Below, piece by piece: positions 19,040 to 26,907 of a DNA stretch of 56,572 bases. Under the pieces are notes generated by a model. The model was given only the letters and a program-made list of their open reading frames with translations. It was not told where the DNA came from and ran no database searches. The stretch is from Bacteroidota bacterium (GTDB taxonomy: Bacteria; Bacteroidota; Bacteroidia; NS11-12g; UBA9320): assembly GCA_013359235.1 (NCBI GenBank), contig JABWCE010000001.1, positions 274,404-330,975 of the forward strand. Reading direction: 5' to 3'. Made by a program: the position numbers and the translations under genes. The number at the start of each line of letters is the position of its first letter. Position 1 is the stretch's first letter.

Positions 19040-20265
19040 CCGACTTCGTAATAGTCGAGGTCTTTATGATATGTTTCTTCAATTGTTAATGATGAATAAA
19101 TTGCAAGTGCAATAACCACAACCCCAACTACTATTGCAGCACCTATTATACCAAGCGAACCAGATTTAAGAAATGTAAAAGCATTTGTAACAACTACTGT
19201 TGCACCTCTTACAAAATTGGGAACTGTAGTAGTAACAGTTGCTCTGAGATTGGTACCGAATTGTTCTGAAGCTGAAGTAACAAAAACTGACCAATAACCG
19301 TTTGGAATACCAAGTAAGAGAAGTATTGTGTAAAACCAAAGACTTGATGAACCTGTAGAAACAAAAAATACTACTAATATCAAACTTAACAAAACTAAGG
19401 AAACCAATAATGCTTTTTTTCGCGATTTTATAAGTTGGCTGAAAACTCCTGTAAAAAACGCACCTAACGAGGCTCCAATGTAATGATACATTACAGCTTT
19501 GCCCGCCACTACTTCGCCATCAATCTTAAAAGCATTTGCCGAAGCAAACTCAGGAGCTAAAGTCACCAAAATACCAATTATATACCATACAGGCACGCCA
19601 ATCAGTATGCATTTTATATACTTTATAAATCGTTTTCTATTGTTGAATAAACTCATAAAGTTACCTTTTTTCACATCGCTTTTTTTGGTTTTGTGATACA
19701 TACCAGATTCATACATCAGCACTCTTAGAGCAAGCAACATCAATCCCATTCCACCACCAAAATAATAAGCTACACGCCAATTGAACAAATCTGCAACCAT
19801 AAAACCAATTACTGCACCAGCTATACCTAAGCTCGAAACTATTGTAGTACCGTACCCTCTGGTTTCTTTGCTCATTACTTCTGAAACAAGTGTAATTCCT
19901 ACACCAAGCTCGCCTGCCAGCCCCAAACCTGCAAAAAACCTACAGAAATAATATTGTGGGAGATTAACCACCATCCCATTTAAAATATTGGCAAGAGAAT
20001 ACATAAGAATTGTAAGAAAAAGTACCGATAGTCTTCCTTTTTTATCTCCCATTACTCCCCAGATTATTCCACCAAGCAGCATTCCAACCATTTGAACATT
20101 GAGTAGATTTATACCTGTATTGGTAAGTTCATCGCCCGAAAGACCCAAATCTTTTAAACTTGCAACTCTTACAATACTGAAAAGTATGAGGTCGTACACA
20201 TCAACAAAATAGCCTAAGGCAGCTACAATTACTGCTACATTAAAAATTTTATGAGTTGAATCCAT
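19036..20265 (-). CDS. MFS transporter
   Basis: The 409-residue protein has about twelve hydrophobic helices. The loop between helices 2 and 3 carries the MFS signature GVMGDKKGRLSVL (about 66-78), and FFAGLGLAGELGVGITLVSEVM (about 108-129, helix 4) is typical of the sugar/metabolite:H+ symporter branch. A longer central loop (about 190-205) is basic, as in other MFS proteins. The substrate cannot be told from sequence. It is transcribed leftward after the trmH-type gene, 52 bases away, possibly in the same mRNA, and overlaps the 3' end of the OmpA-like gene by four bases. Confidence 0.85.
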   Translation of the reverse strand: MDSTHKIFNVAVIVAALGYFVDVYDLILFSIVRVASLKDLGLSGDELTNTGINLLNVQMVGMLLGGIIWGVMGDKKGRLSVLFLTILMYSLANILNGMVVNLPQYYFCRFFAGLGLAGELGVGITLVSEVMSKETRGYGTTIVSSLGIAGAVIGFMVADLFNWRVAYYFGGGMGLMLLALRVLMYESGMYHKTKKSDVKKGNFMSLFNNRKRFIKYIKCILIGVPVWYIIGILVTLAPEFASANAFKIDGEVVAGKAVMYHYIGASLGAFFTGVFSQLIKSRKKALLVSLVLLSLILVVFFVSTGSSSLWFYTILLLLGIPNGYWSVFVTSASEQFGTNLRATVTTTVPNFVRGATVVVTNAFTFLKSGSLGIIGAAIVVGVVVIALAIYSSLTIEETYHKDLDYYEVG

Positions 20266-20317
20266 ATCGCTGCTAAATTATAATTTTTTATAAAATGAAA
20301 ATAAAATTTTTAAAAAA

Positions 20318-21055
20318 TTACCCGAAAACAAACTTATGGCAAATAATAGCTGCAGCTATTGCAGCATTTAGGCTTTCGGCACCACCCTTTCGGGGTATTG
20401 TAATTTTTAAATCTGTACTTTTTATCAACTTTGAGCTTATCCCTTTTGATTCGTTACCTATTAATATTATTGCCTCACTTTGCTTATTTATTGTTTCAAT
20501 TGAATTGCCATTCATAACACAGGCATATTTTTTTATTTTGGTTTTATTTAAAAATTCAGATAAATCTCTGTAAAATACATTAACTCTTGCAAAAGATCCC
20601 ATAGTGGCATTAATAGTCTTAGGATTATACATGTCAACTGTGTTTAGCGAACAAATTAAATTTTCAATACCATACCAATCTGCTATTCTTATTATAGTTC
20701 CTAAATTGCCTGGGGCAGAAATATCATCAACTACAAGTGTAATTTTGTTTTCCAGATTTTTTAAATTTAATGATAAATCCTTGAAATTAGACACAGCAAT
20801 AATACCAGGAGGGGTATCAACTGTGCTTATACTTTTCATGTCTTTTTCGCTTATAATCAATATTTTTGATTTATCAAATTCGATTTTGCTCTTTGTAAAA
20901 TAATTTTCTGTAAGTAAAATTTCGGTGATATTAAAATTACTATTGAATAATTCGCAAACTGATTTTTCGCCTTCAACTAAAAATTGCCCGTATCTTTGCC
21001 TGAATTTTTTTTGTTTGAGACTTATTATTTCCTTTTTTCTTTTGTTTGAGAGCAT
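20318..21055 (-). CDS. TrmH/SpoU-family RNA 2'-O-methyltransferase
   Basis: SPOUT methyltransferases of this family methylate a ribose 2'-OH in rRNA or tRNA with S-adenosylmethionine. The 245-residue protein has an N-terminal substrate-binding domain (FLVEGEKSVCELF, about 25-37). The knotted catalytic domain has motif 1 around NLGTIIRIADWYG, motif 2 ILIGNESKGIS and motif 3 ITIPRKGGAESLNAAIAAA. I start it at the ATG at 21055 (MLSNKRKKEI); an upstream in-frame ATG at 21142 would add 29 atypical residues and lie ahead of the likely promoter. Its 5' end overlaps divergent tamL. The target nucleotide is unknown. Confidence 0.88.
   Translation of the reverse strand: MLSNKRKKEIISLKQKKFRQRYGQFLVEGEKSVCELFNSNFNITEILLTENYFTKSKIEFDKSKILIISEKDMKSISTVDTPPGIIAVSNFKDLSLNLKNLENKITLVVDDISAPGNLGTIIRIADWYGIENLICSLNTVDMYNPKTINATMGSFARVNVFYRDLSEFLNKTKIKKYACVMNGNSIETINKQSEAIILIGNESKGISSKLIKSTDLKITIPRKGGAESLNAAIAAAIICHKFVFG
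20991..20998 (+). promoter_or_regulatory. candidate tamL promoter (-7)
   Basis: TATCTTTG is an exact TAnnTTTG match. A T-run ending TTCG (20963-20969) stands where the -33 TTTG should be. It lies inside the coding region of the divergent methyltransferase gene. Transcription from about 21003 limits the tamL start to codons after that point. Confidence 0.4.
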
Positions 21056-23414
21056 TTTCAAAACAAAATTAACATTATTCTGCTTTTTTCTATTAGCAGT
21101 ATTTAGCTCATGCAATGTTTTAAAATTTGTGCCAAACGACAAATCTCTTGTTGATGCAAATAGAATTAAGATAGATAAAAAAGTGAAAATTGACGAACTA
21201 AAAGAGCAAATTACATTTGTGCCAAACCGAAAAATGTTGATGATTGTAAAATTTAATCTATGGTCTTACTACATTGGCAACAAACTTTTTCCAAAAGATA
21301 CAATTAAAAGTAAAATAGGAAGAAAAATTAAACATTTGCTTGTTGAAACAATGGGCGAAAAACCAATTTATCTCGATAGTTCATTGCTAAAAAAATCATC
21401 AGATAATTTACACAATTATCTTTTTCAAAAAGGCTATTATTACAATACTGTTAATTACAAAGTAAACACATATTTAAAGCGTTCAATTATTACTTACAAT
21501 ATAACTTTAGGACCAACTTATAAAATAAAAAGCATTGTTTACAATGGTTCTGATAAAATTTTAGACAGTTTTGTAAATGTTTATTCATTAAAAAGTTTGC
21601 TAAAACCTGGTGATGTGGTAGAGTATGAAAAACTTTCGCTTGAACGCGACAGAATAACTACCGAATTTAGGAATAATGGCTTTTATTACTTTAATAAAGC
21701 ATTTATTGAAATAGAAATAGATACCGGCGGGCACAACAAAATGGCTAATATAAGTTATAATATTTCAAATCCGGGCGAAACAAAAAATGCAAGGCAGCAA
21801 ACCATAAACAAAGTAGTAGTAGAGATGAATTTTAAACAAAGATTTGGCAGACGCGATACTTTAAAATACGAAGGAATACACTACTTATTTAATGGTTTCA
21901 GTATTAAACCAAATATAATAAACCGCTCTATTTTGCTCAAACCAAATAATTATTTTTCGCAGGCAAATCTTGAAAATACTTATAAAAAACTAATTGGATT
22001 AGGACTTTTCAAATCTGTAATTATTAGAGTGCTGCCTTATAACTTCGACTCAACTAACCGCCTTATAATAATCATTAGCTTAACACCACGTGCAAAACAC
22101 GATTATACAATTGAACCACAAGCAATAATTTCTGACCGCCAAACAGACCTTATAAAAGACAATAATCAGCGAAACTATGGTATTGCCGTTTCAATGATTT
22201 TAAATAACAAAAATATTTTTAGAAATGCCGAAGATTTTAATATTAGATATAAACTTGCTACCGAGACCCAGTTTGGAAGCGGAAAAGGCGTGCCCGTAGA
22301 AATTTTCGGGAAAAAATTTAATGCAGGTAACTATGAAAGCAATCTTACATTTGAGCTTCTTTATCCCAAATTAATTGCATTTAGAAGTATTGATTTAAAT
22401 AAAAAACTCAAACAAAACCGAACTTCGATAAATATTAACTATTTGATTGAAAAAAATACAAACTATACCAGAAACTCAATACCAATAAATTTTACATATC
22501 GCACAAATTACGAAAATCATAAAAAGAACAATTTTTACTTTGATTATTCCCCAATTCAATTGAGTTTTAACAATGCTATTTTACAACCTGAATTTATTAA
22601 AAAATTTACAAACTCTTATGATAGTTTTAGGCTCGTAACACTTTTCAGAAGTTACATAAAACCTGCTCAGCAGTTTTCGTTTTTGTTCAACAATAAAAAC
22701 TCCAATAAATACCGATATTGGAATATAAGAGGCAATATTTTTGAGCTTTCAGGCAATTTATTAAACTTTGGTTATAATATGTTTTTCGACAAAAAATCAA
22801 AAGACAAATTATTTTTAGGATTTCCTTATTTTCAATATGCCCGAAGCGAAATAGACTTAGTTCGTTATATAATTTATGGGAAAAATAAAACTTTGGTTTT
22901 GAGAACAAATGCAGGAATTGGTAAAGCATACGGAAACTCTACAATTATGCCTTTCGAAAGACAATTTTTTGTTGGCGGAAGCAATAGTTTAAGAGCTTGG
23001 AGACCTCGTTTATTAGGACCTGGATTACTAAACGATACAAAAACATTTCAGATTGATAAAACCGGTGATTTAATGCTTGTTTTCAACACTGAATACCGCT
23101 TTGCAATTGCCCCCGGAGCTCTTGATGGCGCTTTTTTTATTGATGCCGGAAACATTTGGCTTTTAAACGATAGTGCCAAAAAAGAAACAAAATTCTATTT
23201 TAATTCATTTTATAAGCAAATGGCTTTGAATACAGGCATAGGATTTAGGTTTGACCTCGATTTTTTCACAATTAGAATAGACTGGGGCATTCCATTGCAC
23301 GACCCTTCTGAACCAAAAGATGGAAGATGGGTAATAAAAAATTTTTTAGAAAAAAAATGGTTATTTGAAAGAACTGTTCTTAATGCAGCCATTGGATTAC
23401 CATTTGAATTTTAG
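21042..23414 (+). CDS. tamL: TamL-type BamA/TamA family outer-membrane lipoprotein
   Basis: TamL is the lipidated TamA-like barrel of Bacteroidota, which with TamB helps insert outer-membrane proteins or move lipids. From TTG 21042 the protein is 790 residues, with a lipoprotein signal ending FSSC (Cys24), POTRA-like repeats (about 40-400) and a 16-strand-type barrel with GGSNSLRAWRPR and a final Phe (GLPFEF). No ATG is in frame near the start; TTG 21042, ATT 21054 or TTG 21015 are the options, and 21042 best fits the signal peptide. The start overlaps the divergent methyltransferase by 14 bases. tamB, usually next door, is not here; lysA follows. Confidence 0.82.
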   Translation: MFESIFKTKLTLFCFFLLAVFSSCNVLKFVPNDKSLVDANRIKIDKKVKIDELKEQITFVPNRKMLMIVKFNLWSYYIGNKLFPKDTIKSKIGRKIKHLLVETMGEKPIYLDSSLLKKSSDNLHNYLFQKGYYYNTVNYKVNTYLKRSIITYNITLGPTYKIKSIVYNGSDKILDSFVNVYSLKSLLKPGDVVEYEKLSLERDRITTEFRNNGFYYFNKAFIEIEIDTGGHNKMANISYNISNPGETKNARQQTINKVVVEMNFKQRFGRRDTLKYEGIHYLFNGFSIKPNIINRSILLKPNNYFSQANLENTYKKLIGLGLFKSVIIRVLPYNFDSTNRLIIIISLTPRAKHDYTIEPQAIISDRQTDLIKDNNQRNYGIAVSMILNNKNIFRNAEDFNIRYKLATETQFGSGKGVPVEIFGKKFNAGNYESNLTFELLYPKLIAFRSIDLNKKLKQNRTSININYLIEKNTNYTRNSIPINFTYRTNYENHKKNNFYFDYSPIQLSFNNAILQPEFIKKFTNSYDSFRLVTLFRSYIKPAQQFSFLFNNKNSNKYRYWNIRGNIFELSGNLLNFGYNMFFDKKSKDKLFLGFPYFQYARSEIDLVRYIIYGKNKTLVLRTNAGIGKAYGNSTIMPFERQFFVGGSNSLRAWRPRLLGPGLLNDTKTFQIDKTGDLMLVFNTEYRFAIAPGALDGAFFIDAGNIWLLNDSAKKETKFYFNSFYKQMALNTGIGFRFDLDFFTIRIDWGIPLHDPSEPKDGRWVIKNFLEKKWLFERTVLNAAIGLPFEF
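21064..21071 (-). promoter_or_regulatory. candidate promoter of the TrmH-type gene (-7)
   Basis: Read leftward, this is TAATTTTG, an exact TAnnTTTG match, ending only eight bases before the ATG at 21055. No clear -33 TTTG is seen. It lies within the 5' coding region of divergent tamL. Confidence 0.35.
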
Positions 23415-23476
23415 TAGATAAAAACTTAAATAAATAATTAAAAAAGCAGAAGTTTGCAAAATACCATTTTTTTAAA

Positions 23477-24706
23477 ATGCAATTAATAAAAAACAAATAT
23501 TACTTTGGTGGTGTTGATTTGCTTGAAATAGCCGAAAAATATGGAACTCCACTTTATGTTTATGATACCGAAACTATTAGCAGGCAGTATAAAAAACTCA
23601 GCCAAGCTTTTTCAGGAGTTGATTTAAAAATAAAATACGCCTGTAAAGCATTAAACAATATAAATATTATTAAATATCTTAAAAGTCTTGGTGCGGGCCT
23701 CGATACTGTATCAATACAAGAAGTAGAAATTGGGCTAAAAGCCGGATATAAACCTTCAGAAATTTTATTTACCCCCAATTGTGTTGATTACTCGGAAATT
23801 GTAAAGGCAATAGATTGCGGAGTAACTATAAATATTGACAATATCTCTATTCTTGAACAATTTGGTCATGATTATGGCAACAAAATTGATTGTTGTATAA
23901 GAATAAATCCACATATAATGGCAGGTGGAAACAGCCATATTTCTGTTGGACATATTGATTCTAAATTCGGCATATCAATCTATCAACTTCCGTTGATTGA
24001 CAGAATTGTAAAAAACAACAAAATAAAAGTAACAGGACTGCACATGCACACTGGTAGCGATATACTTGATGCTGATGTATTTCTTAGAGGTGCTGATTTG
24101 CTTTTTGATGCAGCTAAACACTTTGCCGACCTTAAATATCTTGATTTCGGTTCGGGTTTTAAGGTGGCATACAAAGAAGGAGATATAACTACCGATATTG
24201 GTAAAATTGGGAAAAAAATCACTTCAAATTTTAATAAGTTTTGTAAAAATTACGGTAAAAACCTCGAGCTATGGTTTGAACCCGGAAAATTTTTAGTAAG
24301 CGAATCGGGCGTTCTTCTTGTAAAAGTAAATGTTGTTAAACAAACACTTTCTACAATTTTTGCAGGTGTAAACAGCGGACAAAACCACTTGCTAAGACCA
24401 AAATTATACGATGCCTATCACAATATTTTAAATATTAGCAATACCAAAGGCTCTAAAAGAATTTATTCGGTAGTTGGGTACATTTGCGAAACCGATACAC
24501 TTGGCTACGACCGCAAACTTAACGAAGTTAGAGAAGGCGATATTCTCGCAATTTTAAATGCAGGAGCTTATGGATTTACAATGAGTTCAAATTACAATAG
24601 TCGTCCACGCCCGGCCGAAGTTATGATTATAAATGGTGAGGCAAAATTGATTAGGCAAAGCGAAACTCTCCAAGATTTGTTAAAACACCAAATTGAAGTT
24701 TTGTAA
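23477..24706 (+). CDS. lysA: diaminopimelate decarboxylase
   Basis: LysA removes CO2 from meso-diaminopimelate to give L-lysine, using pyridoxal phosphate in the cytoplasm. The 409-residue protein has the PLP lysine in YACKALNN (Lys57), HMHTGSDI in the alanine-racemase-like barrel, and a glycine-rich phosphate site near FGSGFKVAY. EPGK is followed by the C-terminal beta domain, with CETDTLGYDR and GAYGFTMSSNYN. The GAYG motif and the Cys-Glu pair are typical of LysA rather than ornithine or arginine decarboxylases. It begins 62 bases after tamL, at MQLIKNKYYF. A weak GAAGTTTG lies upstream. It shares the cell-wall precursor diaminopimelate with the nearby ddl pathway. Confidence 0.92.
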   Translation: MQLIKNKYYFGGVDLLEIAEKYGTPLYVYDTETISRQYKKLSQAFSGVDLKIKYACKALNNINIIKYLKSLGAGLDTVSIQEVEIGLKAGYKPSEILFTPNCVDYSEIVKAIDCGVTINIDNISILEQFGHDYGNKIDCCIRINPHIMAGGNSHISVGHIDSKFGISIYQLPLIDRIVKNNKIKVTGLHMHTGSDILDADVFLRGADLLFDAAKHFADLKYLDFGSGFKVAYKEGDITTDIGKIGKKITSNFNKFCKNYGKNLELWFEPGKFLVSESGVLLVKVNVVKQTLSTIFAGVNSGQNHLLRPKLYDAYHNILNISNTKGSKRIYSVVGYICETDTLGYDRKLNEVREGDILAILNAGAYGFTMSSNYNSRPRPAEVMIINGEAKLIRQSETLQDLLKHQIEVL

Positions 24707-24708
24707 AA

Positions 24709-26592
24709 TTAATTTTTATCAACTTCTAAAAACATAAGCAAAACCTTATTTTGGGGTTCTTTTTTTAAAATTAACCTTGCCATTTCGGTAGCTTTAGGTT
24801 TGTTATTTTCGGCTATGTAATAATCAAACATGTTTTTTAAAACCGGCAAAAAATCAGGATTTGTTTTATATGAATTTTTATAATATCTAAAAGCTAAATT
24901 TCTATTTCCGTTTTTAAAATAATAAAACCCAATATCATTCAATGCCTGCGTGTGATAAGGGTTTAAAGCAATAACTTTTTTCAGAAGTTCTTCATGTGTA
25001 GAAAATTTATTAAGATTTTGTTTTATCTGACTAAGTTTATACAAAAACTCAAAGTTAGTTTTTTGTAAATCGCATGAGTTTTGCAAATAAAATTCAGCAT
25101 GTTGCCATTTTTTTAAATTCATATACGATTGTCCTATTCTGTAAAATGCCCATGCGTCATTAATGTCATTTTTATTAATAGTAGCAGCTATTTCCACTAC
25201 TTTTTTATAATTGCCATTAAGATAATAATAATGAATTTCTGATAGTTTGTCTTTTGCTTTATCCATTATTTTTCGTGCATTTATTAAATAAATTTCATTT
25301 GCATCAAACTTTTCGTAATAACTCAAATATGCTTTAATAAGGTTTTTATCTTCAGGTTTTGGATTGTTTACACAATACAAACCTTTAATTTTACTCTCTG
25401 TGTTGTTTTGTAATTGGTAATTTTTTCTGATATAATGGTCGTGTATTTGCACGTGTGGTATATCGCTTGTTTTACTTGTGGGCAAATGACATTTTATACA
25501 GTTATTATTTAAAGAATTTAATAGTTTGGGGGGGGCGCTGCACTTGTTTTTTCCATGACAACTTTTACAAACATTATTAAAATTGTCTGTTTTGGTAATT
25601 TTTACCGATATATGCGGATTATGACAAGTAATGCAAGTGAGATTTGATTTTGTAAAACATTTGCTTTTTTTAAGCCTTTGTGCATGCGAAGCCATTATAA
25701 AATCTGTTTCACTGTTTTCAAAATCAGGCATATATACTTCGTAAAAATCTGATAAAACCATTCCGGGTTTAAAATCTGTAAATTTTTTATTTTCTTTCAA
25801 TATGGCATTTCCCTGTAAGTGGCAGCGTTGGCATACATCAATTTGCCTTTCTCTGTCAAGTTTTGCAGGGTTTACAATAGTTCTGTCTATCCCGTTTTTG
25901 CTTTTAATAGAAATTCCTTTATTGTGAATATCTACATGTAGTTTGCCGGGACCATGGCACCTTTCACAATCAATGCCCTCTCCTATTTTTAAAAACTTGT
26001 TTTCGCTGTTTTTTTCGGTTACAGGCATAGAGTTATGACAGCTTATACACTCATCATTTACAATGCGTGAAAATCTTGAATTATTTCCTTTTTCAAAACC
26101 CGGTGGCAAATCCCATTTTTGTTTTTGCGAATACCATGTAAGGGGAGCTTGAAAAATATATCCGTTTTGCAATATAAGATGTGAATTTGTGTGTTGCCCT
26201 GAGCCTATTATATAATCAATTTTTCGTGTTTGGCTATAAATGGTATCGTTTTTCAGCATTCTATACTCTTTTATAAAAAGTTCATTATTTTTCCAAAACG
26301 GTGTATAATAAAAATCGTTAAACGAATCGTAAACCACATGATTTTTGCTAAAATCGGCTACACTTTTCTTTTTGGTAGCATAAAAAAATGATTGTCCCAT
26401 CCCGGTTTGATTAAAAGATACAAACTTATCAATATGGCATTTTTTGCAAGTTTCAATTCCAACATACTTTACAGTATCGCTGTGATTAAGGTAAAAAAGT
26501 TCTTTGTTTTTAGAAGTATTTTTACAGGAATAAATTAAATTTATTGTAACAACCGTTATTAAAAATACCGGGTATTTCCTGCCCAATTTCAT
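24709..26592 (-). CDS. seven-heme cytochrome c lipoprotein with TPR domain
   Basis: The 627-residue protein has a signal peptide ending LIYSC (Cys23, probable lipobox). Seven CXXCH heme c motifs lie at about 49-53, 182-186, 209-213, 254-258, 320-324, 342-346 and 365-369. His residues in between could be distal ligands. From about 400 to the end are helical repeats of the TPR type (for example AWAFYRIGQSYMNLKKWQHAEFYL and ALNDIGFYYFKNGNRNLAFRYY). Such cytochrome c554-like/TPR proteins are found in several phyla; their redox partner is generally unknown. It is downstream of the rhodanese gene, 9 bases apart, so both are likely translated from one mRNA. Nothing shows a nitrite reductase CXXCK site. 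Confidence 0.85.
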   Translation of the reverse strand: MKLGRKYPVFLITVVTINLIYSCKNTSKNKELFYLNHSDTVKYVGIETCKKCHIDKFVSFNQTGMGQSFFYATKKKSVADFSKNHVVYDSFNDFYYTPFWKNNELFIKEYRMLKNDTIYSQTRKIDYIIGSGQHTNSHLILQNGYIFQAPLTWYSQKQKWDLPPGFEKGNNSRFSRIVNDECISCHNSMPVTEKNSENKFLKIGEGIDCERCHGPGKLHVDIHNKGISIKSKNGIDRTIVNPAKLDRERQIDVCQRCHLQGNAILKENKKFTDFKPGMVLSDFYEVYMPDFENSETDFIMASHAQRLKKSKCFTKSNLTCITCHNPHISVKITKTDNFNNVCKSCHGKNKCSAPPKLLNSLNNNCIKCHLPTSKTSDIPHVQIHDHYIRKNYQLQNNTESKIKGLYCVNNPKPEDKNLIKAYLSYYEKFDANEIYLINARKIMDKAKDKLSEIHYYYLNGNYKKVVEIAATINKNDINDAWAFYRIGQSYMNLKKWQHAEFYLQNSCDLQKTNFEFLYKLSQIKQNLNKFSTHEELLKKVIALNPYHTQALNDIGFYYFKNGNRNLAFRYYKNSYKTNPDFLPVLKNMFDYYIAENNKPKATEMARLILKKEPQNKVLLMFLEVDKN

Positions 26593-26601
26593 ATATCAAT
26601 T

Positions 26602-26904
26602 TTAAGGAAATTTGCTTTGCCAATCAAGCATACCGCCAATAAGATTCTTTACATTTGAAAAACCTTGTTTTGTGAGAAAATCAGTAGCTGCGGCACTTCG
26701 GGCTCCTGAACGGCAATGTATTACAATTTCAGAGTTTTTATATTTTTCAAGTTTATCAAGTGATTCTTTCAAATCGCCAAGTGGAATTAAAATGCCATTT
26801 ATATTGTACTCGTCAAATTCGTATTGTTCTCTTACATCAATTATTACAGGTGCATTTTTACTGTCAATTCTATTTTTGAGTTCTTCTGCCGTTATAGTTT
26901 GCAT
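26602..26904 (-). CDS. single-domain rhodanese-like sulfurtransferase
   Basis: The 100-residue cytoplasmic protein is one rhodanese domain. The CH2A-like box is VIIDVREQYEFDEYNINGI, and the active loop is CRSGARS with the sulfur-carrying Cys64. The end reads NLIGGMLDWQSKF. It has no signal peptide. It resembles GlpE/PspE-size proteins that move sulfane sulfur between small carriers. It lies three bases downstream of a T9SS cargo gene and nine bases upstream of the multiheme cytochrome, so it is translationally linked to both. The link to either is not obvious and may only reflect operon packing. Confidence 0.9.
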   Translation of the reverse strand: MQTITAEELKNRIDSKNAPVIIDVREQYEFDEYNINGILIPLGDLKESLDKLEKYKNSEIVIHCRSGARSAAATDFLTKQGFSNVKNLIGGMLDWQSKFP

Positions 26905-26907
26905 AAT

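Noticed and set aside
21056-21142. 29-residue N-terminal extension of the TrmH-type protein
   Set aside because: It starts upstream of the likely -7 element, and the family normally begins near MLSNKRKK.
24709-26592. Assignment as pentaheme nitrite reductase or known octaheme enzyme
   Set aside because: There are seven CXXCH motifs, no CXXCK site, and a TPR half that those enzymes lack.
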